A stretch of DNA of 64,000 nucleotides from G958296245 sp963664035 (GTDB taxonomy: Bacteria; Chloroflexota; Dehalococcoidia; Lucifugimonadales; G958296245), in contig OY760867.2 in NCBI GenBank assembly GCA_963664035.2, positions 2,356,001 through 2,420,000 on the forward strand. Direction: 5' to 3'. Numbering within the stretch: the stretch's first letter is position 1; every line of letters begins with the position of its first letter. Below the pieces are notes generated by a model. That model made no database searches and had not been told where the DNA came from. It saw only the letters and a list, made by a program, of their open reading frames with translations. Positions 8,162 through 16,548 of the stretch are shown here, piece after piece. A program made the position numbers and the translations under genes.

Positions 8162-8932
8162 TCATACCAGGGGCCAGGGGACGTTGCGGCCCGGGTGGAG
8201 CTCCGGGATCAGCGGGTCGCGGAGAATCGCGTCGATGCGTTCTATGAGGGCGTCGTACTCGAGGCCGGACAGTAGCTCGCGCAGCCCGTCGGCGAGCTCT
8301 CCCGGCGAGCGCAGGCGGTCCTTCAGCGCCGCCAGGTCGTCTACCAGCGGACCCGGCACCTCAGCGCCCCAGAACTCCAGCATCACGGTCCGCAGCTTGA
8401 AGACGTGGTGGAAGGTCAGGCCGTGGTCGATGCTCCAGACCGTGTCGTCGGCTCCCAGGATGCAGTGGCCGCCCTTCCTGTCGGCGTTGTTGGCCAGCAG
8501 GTCGAAGACGGCGAGGGGCAGCATGTCGCCGCCGCGCTCCTTGGCGAGGTCGAAGTAGGTGACGTTGGGGTCGGACTCGATGTATAGCTGCACGGAGCCG
8601 ACGCCGTAGGGGCCGTCCCTTACGACGGTGGCGGGGATCCTGGGCCAACCCAGGCTCCGGCTGACGAGATAGGCGGCGTATTCCCGCTTGTACAGGGTGC
8701 CGGATGGGAAGTCGTGCAGGGGGCGCTCGCCTCTGCGGGGCTTGTAGATGGCGCGGAGGTGTCTTCCCTCGCCGGCGTCCAGGTGGACGAAGAATGTGCC
8801 GTTGGAGCTCCAGGGCACGAGCTGCCCGGCGAGGACGCCGCCGGACTCGAGGATGCCAAGGGCCTCGCCCTCGCGCGGGTCTACGGCGGCGCTGGCGGGC
8901 TGCTCGCTCTCGGAGCCGGTCCGTCCGGGCAT
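8162..8932 (-). CDS. SCO1664-family PI3/4-kinase-like protein
   Basis: 256 residues of the conserved unknown family known from Actinobacteria as SCO1664. Kinase-like pieces are LRAIYKPRRGERPLHDF (ATP-lysine strand), the catalytic-loop-like FDLLANNADRKGGHCIL and the metal-binding SIDHGLTFH. Together they resemble the catalytic core of PI3/PI4-kinase-fold enzymes. Its true substrate is unknown. It lies 18 bp downstream of the DUF3090 gene, its usual partner. The histidine-phosphatase gene that often completes this trio is not next to them here. Confidence 0.85.
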   Translation of the reverse strand: MPGRTGSESEQPASAAVDPREGEALGILESGGVLAGQLVPWSSNGTFFVHLDAGEGRHLRAIYKPRRGERPLHDFPSGTLYKREYAAYLVSRSLGWPRIPATVVRDGPYGVGSVQLYIESDPNVTYFDLAKERGGDMLPLAVFDLLANNADRKGGHCILGADDTVWSIDHGLTFHHVFKLRTVMLEFWGAEVPGPLVDDLAALKDRLRSPGELADGLRELLSGLEYDALIERIDAILRDPLIPELHPGRNVPWPLV

Positions 8933-8950
8933 GACGAGAGGCGCGCGCCG

Positions 8951-9475
8951 CTACTCGGGGCGCTCCGGCGGGCTCAGGCTGCTGTGTCCGTTGCGCCTGG
9001 GGCAGGAGTGGCCCGTCCTGTCTATCGGCCCGCCGCAGAGCGGGCAGAGCGGCCTGCCCGCCGCGCACACGTCGAGCGCCTCGGCGGCGAAGGAGTCCAG
9101 TTGAGCGCGGCTGCTCCAGACGCGGACGGTTGGCGGGGCGTCCTCGTCCGCCTCGGCGTCGAATGCCTCGATCAGGAACCTGCCACTGGCGCCGTGGTGG
9201 CTTAGCTGGAGCTTGCCTATTTGTATCTCGACGTTGGGGCCCGGCTCGTCCAGGGGTTGGGCGTCGTACTGGGGAGGGTCATCCGCCTCGGGCGCCGTGG
9301 AGAGTATCCGCCTGATGGCGAGCGATAGCTGGAATAGGAGCTCCTTTTCCAGCCATAGCACGGCCCAGCGCCCGCCGCCGCCGGCGATGATGCGGAAGGT
9401 CCTGCTGCCAGGCTCGCCGAGGGCCTCGGCCCGCAGGCTGTCGATCGAATTGAACTCGGCTTGCGCGTCGGCCAT
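8951..9475 (-). CDS. DUF3090-family protein
   Basis: 174 residues. RTFRIIAGGGGRWAVLWLEKELLFQLSLAI near the N-terminus and the terminal CPLCGGPIDRTGHSCPRRNG zinc-ribbon-like segment mark this conserved unknown family. It is nearly always encoded beside the SCO1664-type kinase-like protein, as here, which suggests one shared function. The four-cysteine/histidine tail probably binds zinc. Its promoter at 9485-9513 reaches almost to the ATG. Confidence 0.85.
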   Translation of the reverse strand: MADAQAEFNSIDSLRAEALGEPGSRTFRIIAGGGGRWAVLWLEKELLFQLSLAIRRILSTAPEADDPPQYDAQPLDEPGPNVEIQIGKLQLSHHGASGRFLIEAFDAEADEDAPPTVRVWSSRAQLDSFAAEALDVCAAGRPLCPLCGGPIDRTGHSCPRRNGHSSLSPPERPE

Positions 9476-9484
9476 CTCAACCCC

Positions 9485-9513
9485 ATGTTAGATGGTACGG
9501 GGTGCGCCCGCAA
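9485..9513 (-). promoter_or_regulatory. sigma-70-type promoter for DUF3090/SCO1664 operon
   Basis: On the minus strand, TTGCGG, a 17-bp spacer and TAACAT. The -10 ends 9 nt before the ATG at 9475, the same spacing as the 7166-7194 promoter, again implying a very short or absent 5' leader. Confidence 0.5.
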
Positions 9514-9631
9514 GCGTAGGCTGAGCCGGATATTGCGCCTCCATGCCGGCGCGGGCCGGAGCCCCCAGTCTCTAGCAGGTGTGTTAAAGTTGGGTACGGG
9601 TGTCGGTTTGGCGCAGTGACCAGAAGGCCGT

Positions 9632-12600
9632 GTGGAGGCGATGTACGTGCTCTCTACACTATTTCCCGTTTTGGCTAACGCGGTTCTATTCACTGCGCGG
9701 GGTAGAGCTTTCTCCGTGCGCCTGCTGATGCTGTGTTGCGCGGGAGTTGTCCTGCTAGCAGCGCACGGCCTGACTCCACCTGCGTTCGCAACCACTTCAA
9801 CCTCAGACAGAGCGGCACTGGTCGCGCTCTACAATGCGACGGGTGGCGCGAGCTGGGAAGACAACACGAACTGGCTCAGTGACGCGCCGCTAAGTGACTG
9901 GCATGGTGTCACTGTAGACCGCCTCGGGCGCGTGGTTGAACTGAGTCTCTACTATAACAACCTGAATGGAAAGATACCCCCCGAACTAGGCGACCTGACC
10001 AACCTAGAAAGGCTGTACCTTCAGGGCAATTGGCTGATTGGTGAGATACCGGCCGAACTCGGTAGTCTCCGAAACCTGGAGAGTCTGTATCTTTCAAGCA
10101 ATCGTTTGATTGGTGAGATACCGGCCAAACTCGGTAGTCTCCAAAATCTGGAAGGTCTGGAACTTTCGGGCAATCGACTGAGTGGTGAGATACCGCCTGA
10201 ACTCGGTAGTCTCCGGAACCTAGAAGGCCTGTACCTTTCAAACAATTGGTTGATTGGTGAGATACCGGCCGGACTTGGCAGTCTATCAAATCTGGGCAGT
10301 CTGGGCCTTTGGCGCAACCGGTTGATCGGAGAGATACCTCCTGAGTTGAGTAGGCTCTCCAACCTAGAGGAGTTGCACCTCTCGCACAACCAGTTGATTG
10401 GTGAGATACCGGCCGGACTTGGCAGTCTCTCAAACCTGGGGAGTCTGGGCCTCTCGCACAACCAGTTGAGTGGAGAGATACCGCTGGAGTTGGATAGGCT
10501 TTTCAACTTGTTCAGTATGGATCTCTCGTATAACCAGTTGAGTGGGGAGATACCACACGAGCTGGGGGACTTGTCCAACTTAGATAGTCTGCACCTCTCG
10601 CACAACCAGTTGAGTGGAGAGATACCGCCCGAACTGGGCAGCCTATCAAATCTCGAAAGGCTAGACCTTTCAGGAAATCAGTTGATGGGGGCAATGCCCT
10701 CCGAATTGGGGAGCCTCTCAAACCTGAAAGAGTTGTATCTCAATGGGAACAAGTTGAGTGGAGGGATACCACTAGAGTTGGGAAGCCTCTCCAAGCTTGA
10801 GGAGTTGTGGCTCGGAGGAAGAGGCGACCTAACCGGATGCATACCCGAGGAGCTACGAAGTATACAGGGTGACTTTCTCCGGCTTCGTCTACGGTTCTGT
10901 AGAACTACGGCTCCAATCGAGACGCCTACCGGTACACCCAGTTCAGATAGGGCCGCCCTCATCGCATTGTACAATGCGACGGATGGCGCCAACTGGAAGG
11001 ACAACACGAACTGGCTGAGCGAGGCGCCAATAGGCGAGTGGTATGGCGTTTCCACCGACGGCAGCGGCCGCGTCATCCAGTTGTCCCTGACCGATAACCA
11101 CTTGAGTGGGCATCTGCCTCCTGAGTTGGAAAGCTTTTCCAAGCTGCGCGATCTGGCTCTGTCGCACAACCGGTTGATTGGGGAGATACCGCTCGTGCTG
11201 GCAAGTCTCCTCATCCTAGAAAAGCTTTCCCTCGGAGATAACATGTTCAGTGGGGAGATCCCACCCGAACTGCGCAATCTTTCTAACTTAAAACGCCTGC
11301 ACCTTTGGCAAAACCGGTTGGGCGGTGAGATTCCGCCCGAGCTGAGCAATCTATCCAACTTAAGCGATCTGCACCTCGACGGAAACCGATTGAGTGGACA
11401 AATACCCCCAGGGCTAGCCAAGCTATCAAACCTACGATGGTTGTACCTCTCAGGAAACCGGTTGAATGGTGAGATTCCGCCTGAACTGGGCAATCTACCC
11501 AACTTAAGAAATCTAAGCCTTTCGCACAACCGGTTGAATGGTGAGATCCCATCCGAACTGGGCAACCTGTCCAACTTAAGAAATCTAAGCCTTTCACACA
11601 ATCAGTTGAGTGGTGAGATCCCATCCGAACTGGGCAACCTATCTAATCTGGACGGACTGTTCCTCTGGGAAAACCAGTTGAGCGGTCAGATCCCGCCCGA
11701 ACTAGGCAATCTATCCAATCTAGACTGGATAAGCCTTGAACGAAACCAGTTGAGTGGCGAGATCCCGCCTGAATTAGGTAGACTCTTCAATCTAGAAGGT
11801 ATGAATCTCTCGGATAATCAACTGAGTGGAGCGTTGCCACACGAACTGAGCATCCTATCCAATCTCGAAATGCTAAGGCTCTCGCACAACCAGTTGAGTG
11901 GGGAGATACCACTGGAGTTGGGAAGTCTCGCCAAATTGGAGGAGTTGCATCTATCACATAACTGGTTGATTGGAGAGATACCGCTGGAACTGGGCAGCCT
12001 CGCTAAACTGAAGATCATGAATCTGTCGCATAACCAGTTGATTGGAGAGATATCGCTGGAACTGGGTAGTCTCGCTAAACTGAAGATCATGAATCTATCA
12101 TATAATCGGTTGAGTGGAGAGATACCACTGGAGTTGGGCAGCCTATCCAGACTTGATGAGTTGTGGCTCGGCGGAAGGGGCGAACTGACCGGCTGCATAC
12201 CCGAGGGGCTGCGAAATGTACAAGGTGACTTCACCAAGCTCGGTCTACAGTTCTGTGTCAAACCACCCGCCGGCACACCCAGCTCAGACAAGGCAGCCCT
12301 CATCGCGCTGTACAATGCGACGGACGGCGCGAACTGGAAGGACAACACGAACTGGCTGAGCGACGCGCCAGTGGGCGAATGGCACGGAGTCACCACCGAC
12401 CACGGCGGTCGTGTCATTGAGTTGGACCTGTCTAAGAACCGGTTGAGCGGGGAGATACCGCCCGAGATGGGCGACCTTGCCGCCCTGGAGGACCTGAACA
12501 TTGGTGGAAACCGACTCACTGGCGGAATACCGTCTGAGTTGGCAAGCCTCTCTAGGCTGAGGGTGCTGGAGCTCTGGGACAACCGGCTCAGCGGGGAGAT

Positions 12601-12886
12601 ACCGTCCGAGCTCGGCGGTCTCAGCAATCTCCAAAGCCTGTGGGTCGGAAGGAACCATCTCAGAGGGAAGATACCGTCCGAGTTGGGAGGTCTCTCCAGC
12701 CTGGTAGTGTTGGAACTCTGGGAGAACCAGCTTAGCGGTAGGATACCGTCCGAGTTGGGCGGACTGACCAAGCTGAAGTTCCTGTGGCTCGGCGGGACTA
12801 ACGAACTCGCCGGCTGCATACCCACTGGGCTGCGAGGCGTCCAGGGGGGCGACCTCCGCACGCTGGGCCTGTCGTTCTGTCAGTAA
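9632..12886 (+). CDS. secreted leucine-rich-repeat protein, three LRR modules
   Basis: 1084 residues. An N-terminal hydrophobic segment (about 29-52) ends in LTPPAFA and looks like a signal peptide; a GTG at 9716 is an alternative start. Three modules follow (about 54-430, 436-878, 883-1084). Each opens with a cap (SSDRAALIALYNATDGANW, NTNWLS, W(H/Y)GV) like plant LRRNT_2 domains, and each closes with a GCIPE..LR...GDF..L.L.FC C-cap. Between the caps run about 13, 16 and 6 plant-type 24-residue repeats with LSGEIPPELGSLSNL cores. No anchor or enzymatic domain is seen. It is probably an extracellular binding protein, and DNA repeats make it prone to recombination. Confidence 0.9.
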   Translation: MEAMYVLSTLFPVLANAVLFTARGRAFSVRLLMLCCAGVVLLAAHGLTPPAFATTSTSDRAALVALYNATGGASWEDNTNWLSDAPLSDWHGVTVDRLGRVVELSLYYNNLNGKIPPELGDLTNLERLYLQGNWLIGEIPAELGSLRNLESLYLSSNRLIGEIPAKLGSLQNLEGLELSGNRLSGEIPPELGSLRNLEGLYLSNNWLIGEIPAGLGSLSNLGSLGLWRNRLIGEIPPELSRLSNLEELHLSHNQLIGEIPAGLGSLSNLGSLGLSHNQLSGEIPLELDRLFNLFSMDLSYNQLSGEIPHELGDLSNLDSLHLSHNQLSGEIPPELGSLSNLERLDLSGNQLMGAMPSELGSLSNLKELYLNGNKLSGGIPLELGSLSKLEELWLGGRGDLTGCIPEELRSIQGDFLRLRLRFCRTTAPIETPTGTPSSDRAALIALYNATDGANWKDNTNWLSEAPIGEWYGVSTDGSGRVIQLSLTDNHLSGHLPPELESFSKLRDLALSHNRLIGEIPLVLASLLILEKLSLGDNMFSGEIPPELRNLSNLKRLHLWQNRLGGEIPPELSNLSNLSDLHLDGNRLSGQIPPGLAKLSNLRWLYLSGNRLNGEIPPELGNLPNLRNLSLSHNRLNGEIPSELGNLSNLRNLSLSHNQLSGEIPSELGNLSNLDGLFLWENQLSGQIPPELGNLSNLDWISLERNQLSGEIPPELGRLFNLEGMNLSDNQLSGALPHELSILSNLEMLRLSHNQLSGEIPLELGSLAKLEELHLSHNWLIGEIPLELGSLAKLKIMNLSHNQLIGEISLELGSLAKLKIMNLSYNRLSGEIPLELGSLSRLDELWLGGRGELTGCIPEGLRNVQGDFTKLGLQFCVKPPAGTPSSDKAALIALYNATDGANWKDNTNWLSDAPVGEWHGVTTDHGGRVIELDLSKNRLSGEIPPEMGDLAALEDLNIGGNRLTGGIPSELASLSRLRVLELWDNRLSGEIPSELGGLSNLQSLWVGRNHLRGKIPSELGGLSSLVVLELWENQLSGRIPSELGGLTKLKFLWLGGTNELAGCIPTGLRGVQGGDLRTLGLSFCQ

Positions 12887-12954
12887 AGCAGGGTAGAGCC
12901 CGGCCTCCTCGGCTGACGAACTTCGCCGGCTCCCTCCGTCCATGGTCGATCCAA

Positions 12955-13076
12955 CCAAAATCCCCCACCTAAATGGCGGTGACGCTCTACGGCAAGGGGA
13001 GGGCTGGTTTGAAACCAGCCCCTACGGGGTGATGTCCGATAGATATGGCGCTGAACGTGGAGGTGGGGGATTTGGG
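12955..13076. repeat. dispersed 122-bp element, copy B
   Basis: Left end AAATCCCCCACCT and right end AGGTGGGGGATTTGGG are complementary. The central hairpin GGGCTGGTTTGAAACCAGCCC is identical to copy A. It lies between the LRR gene and the FAH-family gene, whose 267-bp gap otherwise holds no gene. Confidence 0.9.
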
Positions 13077-13153
13077 TGGGCTGAGGGGCGGTTTCGCCTT
13101 TGGGGTTGGTTTGGGGTACCATAGCGCCCATCATCAGCAGGGGAGTACGCCCG

Positions 13154-13909
13154 ATGAGATTCGCGAGATACGAAGCGCACGGGGAGATTGCCTACGGCGT
13201 GGTCGATGGGGATAGGGTCAAGCAGCTTACGGCGACGCCATTCGAGGAGTACGAGGTCACCGACCACGAGCACGGGCTGGACGAGGTGCGGCTGCTGGCG
13301 CCGTGTACGCCCAGCAAGATCGTCGCCATCGGGCTGAACTACGCCAGTCACCTTGCAGGAAAACAGGCGCCCGCGGTGCCGGAGCCGTTCTTCAAGACGC
13401 CGTCCTCGATAATCAACCCCGGCGACACCATCGTCATCCCGCGGGAGGCGACGGAGGTGCAGGAGGAGGGGGAGCTTACAGTGGTCATCGGCAGGCGGTG
13501 CAGGGGAGCGTCCAAGGCCGACGCGCTGAGCTACGTCCTGGGCTACACCTGCGGCAACGACGTGAGCGCCCGCAAGTGGCAGCGCGACGACCTCCAGTGG
13601 TGGCGGGCGAAGTCGAGCGACACGTTCGCGCCGTTCGGACCCTTCATCGTCACCGGGCTGGACCCCAGCGACCTCCACCTACAGGCGCGCACGAACGGGG
13701 AGGTCGTGCAGGACAGCAGCACGTCGGACCTGATCCACGATGTGCCGACCATCATCGAGTTCGTGAGCCGCGTCATGACGCTGCTGCCGGGCGACATCAT
13801 CATGACAGGGACGCCCGGGCAGCCCGGATACCTGGAGCCAGGCGACACCGTGGAGATAGAGATAGAGGGCGTCGGCGTGCTCAGCAACCCGGTCGCGTCC
13901 GAACTGTGA
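13154..13909 (+). CDS. fumarylacetoacetate-hydrolase-family protein
   Basis: 251 residues. The ATG at 13154 (MRFARYEAHGEIAYG) is preferred to upstream in-frame codons because CAGGGGAG precedes it and the family begins here. Core FAH motifs are present: KIVAIGLNYASHL, EPFFKTPSSII, the metal residues in EVQEEGELTVVIG, YTCGNDVSARKWQ, and GDIIMTGTPGQPGYLEPGDTVEIEIEGVG. The family hydrolyses C-C bonds of acylpyruvates or decarboxylates/isomerises oxo-acids in aromatic catabolism. The exact substrate is unknown. Confidence 0.92.
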   Translation: MRFARYEAHGEIAYGVVDGDRVKQLTATPFEEYEVTDHEHGLDEVRLLAPCTPSKIVAIGLNYASHLAGKQAPAVPEPFFKTPSSIINPGDTIVIPREATEVQEEGELTVVIGRRCRGASKADALSYVLGYTCGNDVSARKWQRDDLQWWRAKSSDTFAPFGPFIVTGLDPSDLHLQARTNGEVVQDSSTSDLIHDVPTIIEFVSRVMTLLPGDIIMTGTPGQPGYLEPGDTVEIEIEGVGVLSNPVASEL

Positions 13910-13936
13910 TTCGCGTGTTTGGGTGATTGGGCTGAT

Positions 13937-14671
13937 TTAGAAGAGCTGCTCGGCCCTGAGGGCCAGCAGCTCGGAGCCCTTGCCGAGCGCCCAGTAGTAG
14001 ACCAGGTAGCCGCCCGCTACGATCATCGCCACCTTGCCGGCGGGCTCGACCCAGAGCATGATCTTGCGTATCCAGCGCGAGACGGCGTCCTTGAAGAAGA
14101 CGATGCCGAGGGTTGCGCCCACTATGACGGCGCCCATGCCGAGACCGTAGCTGACGGAGCCGATGACCGCCTCGGCGACGCTGCCGGCGCTCAGGCTCTG
14201 GCCCGCCACGATGCCGACCGCCACCAAGAAGAGCGGCAGCGCGCAGCTCAGGGAGGCTATCGCGTAGGCGATCCCGAATAGGAAGACGCTCCACAGTCCG
14301 CGGCCCTGGCCGAGGTTCACCCGGCTCGCCGACATGATGGCGATCTTCCTGCCGGTCGCCAGCAGCCATATCCCGGTGGCCATGATGACGACGCCGACTC
14401 CCAGCCCTACGAAGGGCAGCAGCTTGCCGACTACGGCGCCGCCCGCCGCCAGCACCAGCCCGACCGCTCCGAAGACGACGATGAAGCCCACGGTGGCGGC
14501 CAGGCCCATCAGCAGGCCGTTGAAGCCGGACCTGACGGGGCTCGCGTCCGCCTCGGCGGTGCCAAGCTGGTAGCCGACGTACGCGGGGAACATCGCCGCG
14601 CCGCAGGGGTTGAAGGCCGCGCCGAGGCCGGCCGAGAAGGCGAACACGAGCGGCACGTCGATGCTGAACAT
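13937..14671 (-). CDS. ccdA: CcdA/DsbD-type membrane thiol-electron transporter
   Basis: 244 residues, about six membrane helices. The first redox cysteine lies in FNPCGAAMFPAYVGYQL and the second in SLSCALPLFL, the pair that shuttles electrons across the membrane in CcdA proteins. The family supplies reductant for cytochrome c maturation or other exported thiols. It lies 16 bp downstream of moeB in one leftward operon. No cytochrome c assembly genes are in view, so the receiver of the electrons is open. Confidence 0.88.
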   Translation of the reverse strand: MFSIDVPLVFAFSAGLGAAFNPCGAAMFPAYVGYQLGTAEADASPVRSGFNGLLMGLAATVGFIVVFGAVGLVLAAGGAVVGKLLPFVGLGVGVVIMATGIWLLATGRKIAIMSASRVNLGQGRGLWSVFLFGIAYAIASLSCALPLFLVAVGIVAGQSLSAGSVAEAVIGSVSYGLGMGAVIVGATLGIVFFKDAVSRWIRKIMLWVEPAGKVAMIVAGGYLVYYWALGKGSELLALRAEQLF

Positions 14672-14687
14672 CTGCGCCCAGGTGGGA

Positions 14688-15515
14688 CTAGGCGGGAGCG
14701 GCGGGGAAGCCGCAGAACGCCTCGTAGTCGATAAGCTCCGTCACGGTAGGGTTGTCGCCGCAGAGGGGGCACTTCGGGTTGCGCGTCAGCTTGACGGCCC
14801 GGAAGTCCATGGACAGCGCGTCGATGAGCAGCAGCCGCCCCGACAGGGAGTCGCCAATGCCCATGATTAGCTTCACCGTCTCGGTGGCCTGGATGGACCC
14901 GACCAGGCCGGGCAGCATGCCGAGGACGCCCGCCTCGGCGCAGCTTGGGACCTCGCCGGGCGGGGGCGGCTCGGGGAAGAGGCAGCGGTAGCAGCCGCTG
15001 CCCGGTATGAAGACCGTAGCCTGGCCGTCGAAGATCAGGATGCTGCCGTCCACGAGCGGCTTGCCGCTCAGGTAGGCGGCGTCGTTCGCCAGGTAGCGCG
15101 CCGGGAAGTTGTCCGCGCCGTTCACGATGATGTCGTAGCCGGCCATGATCTCCATCGCGTTGTCGGAGGTCAGCGGCTCCTCGTGCGTGATCACGTTGAC
15201 GTCCGGGTTGTACGCCTTGAGCGTCTCCCTTGCCGAGTCGGCCTTGGAGCGCCCCACGTCGTCGTTATGGTGCAGGATCTGGCGCTGTAGGTTGGTGACG
15301 TCCACGGTGTCGAAGTCGACGATGCCGATGGCGCCCACCCCGGCGAGCGTCAGGTAGATGGAGACAGGGGAGCCGAGGCCTCCGGCGCCGATCATGAGGA
15401 CCTTGGCGTCCAGCATCTTCCGCTGTCCGCCGCTGCCCACCTGGGGCATGATGATGTGGCGGCTGTAGCGCTGGACCTGGTACGGGGTGAGCGTGCGCGT
15501 CGTCGTGGCGACCAT
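14688..15515 (-). CDS. moeB: MoeB/ThiF-type sulfur-carrier adenylyltransferase
   Basis: 275 residues. ATP site GAGGLGSP (about 43-50), DFDTVDVTNLQRQILH, and NGADNFPARYLAND are the E1-like adenylation signatures. CYRCLFPEPPPPGEVPSCAE holds the first CxxC plus the cysteine of the conserved PSCAEAGVLG motif, and CPLCG supplies the second zinc CxxC. The enzyme activates the C-terminal glycine of a small sulfur carrier (MoaD, ThiS or similar) as an acyl-adenylate. There is no rhodanese fusion. ATG follows GAGGAG by 6 nt. It leads the moeB-ccdA operon. Confidence 0.92.
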   Translation of the reverse strand: MVATTTRTLTPYQVQRYSRHIIMPQVGSGGQRKMLDAKVLMIGAGGLGSPVSIYLTLAGVGAIGIVDFDTVDVTNLQRQILHHNDDVGRSKADSARETLKAYNPDVNVITHEEPLTSDNAMEIMAGYDIIVNGADNFPARYLANDAAYLSGKPLVDGSILIFDGQATVFIPGSGCYRCLFPEPPPPGEVPSCAEAGVLGMLPGLVGSIQATETVKLIMGIGDSLSGRLLLIDALSMDFRAVKLTRNPKCPLCGDNPTVTELIDYEAFCGFPAAPA

Positions 15516-15550
15516 TTCCGTCTCCTCAAGCAGTAGCGGGGCTTATTTCG

Positions 15551-15578
15551 ATTATAGCACCGCGCCCGAATGTCTGAA
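15551..15578 (-). promoter_or_regulatory. promoter of the moeB-ccdA operon
   Basis: Minus-strand TTCAGA, 16-bp spacer, perfect TATAAT with the extended TGC just before it. It lies 35 bp upstream of the moeB start codon. Confidence 0.65.
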
Positions 15579-15631
15579 CTGTGATTCGTGTGATTGGGAT
15601 GATGGTCAGGATGCGCGGACGTTGGGCGCGG

Positions 15632-16414
15632 CTACGGCGTGGCTATGATCGTGTTGGCGGCGTCCACGGTGACGGACTCGGAGTAGTGGTTGACGGTGAC
15701 GCCCTCCGCGACGGGGGTGCGGCGCAGGACTATGAACTCCACCCAGTCGGGGCTGTTGAAGGCGCTGTACGCGAGGTGGAGCCCGTCGGCGAGGCTGGCG
15801 GACGGCTTGTCCAGGTCGGGGTAGAGCACGGGGCCGGTGTCGGTCTGGAAGAAGTCGTAGCGCTCGCTGACGTTGATGGTGAATACGGGGTGCTCCAGCT
15901 CGATCCTGTAGCCGCCCGACGCGAACTCGGTGCGGGCGACGAGCGGGCTGCCCGCGTCCACTGCATCGACGACCTCCGACGGCGTGTCCAGCACGGTCCC
16001 CTCCGCGTGGGCGAGCATGAACCTGTGGCCGTGGAACGCCTCCCGCGTCGCGATGACGTGGCGCTCCGGCTGCGGCCCCAGGCTCGGAGGGGTGAGCATG
16101 ACGCCCCGGTCGTTGCGCTCCCAGCTCTTCAGGATCAGCGTCTCCTCCTCCGACATGACGGGGCGGAAGTCGGCGTTCGGCTGCGTGAATATGCCCAGCG
16201 AGCGGTCCGCGCCGACGCGCTCGGTCTTGCAGCTCTCGCCGAGGTAGAAGTCGACGCGGCCGCCGTCCTCGGCGGTGACCGAGCACCGGCAGTCGATCCT
16301 GATGCGGGCGCGGTTGTGCAGGTTCTGCCTGCGGTCGGTGACGGTCTTGGGCGGGAACGCCTCGAAGTCCATCTCGAACATGAAGTATGAGCGGTGGTAG
16401 TCGAGGACTTGCAT
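15632..16414 (-). CDS. conserved-looking hypothetical protein
   Basis: 260 residues, ATG behind AAGGAG. No family is recognised. It opens MQVLDYHRSYFMFEMDFEAFPPKT, has no signal peptide or membrane helix, and reads as a mostly beta protein with several Cys (RIRIDCRCSV, ESCKTERVG). The later half carries FASGGYRIELEHPVFTINVSERYDF. It is downstream of the UGSC selenoprotein gene on the same strand, 134 bp away across a repeat, so a linked function is possible but unproven. Confidence 0.7.
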   Translation of the reverse strand: MQVLDYHRSYFMFEMDFEAFPPKTVTDRRQNLHNRARIRIDCRCSVTAEDGGRVDFYLGESCKTERVGADRSLGIFTQPNADFRPVMSEEETLILKSWERNDRGVMLTPPSLGPQPERHVIATREAFHGHRFMLAHAEGTVLDTPSEVVDAVDAGSPLVARTEFASGGYRIELEHPVFTINVSERYDFFQTDTGPVLYPDLDKPSASLADGLHLAYSAFNSPDWVEFIVLRRTPVAEGVTVNHYSESVTVDAANTIIATP

Positions 16415-16431
16415 ATGGCGTCTCCTTGCGG

Positions 16432-16541
16432 CCCTTCGACAGGCTCAGGGCGAACGTATTGTACAGTTCGTAGGCGTCTCAGGGCAGGTTCTGCGGCAGC
16501 GCCCCGGGAGGGCGGGTTCGAAACCCGCCCCTACGATCTGA
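16432..16541. repeat. two dispersed short palindromes between leftward genes
   Basis: GCCCTTCGACAGGCTCAGGG near 16432 is a widespread bacterial intergenic motif. At about 16509-16532 lies GGGCGGGTT/GAAACCCGCCC, the same hairpin core as at 62371-62390 and a relative of the core of the 122-bp element. TCTGAATTGTGA follows and recurs upstream of other genes (about 13902, 15574, 18213). Confidence 0.6.
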
Positions 16542-16548
16542 ATTGTGA

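Noticed and set aside
16505..16535. tRNA-like GGGTTCGAAACCC segment
   Set aside because: Only a palindrome; no acceptor, D or anticodon arms.
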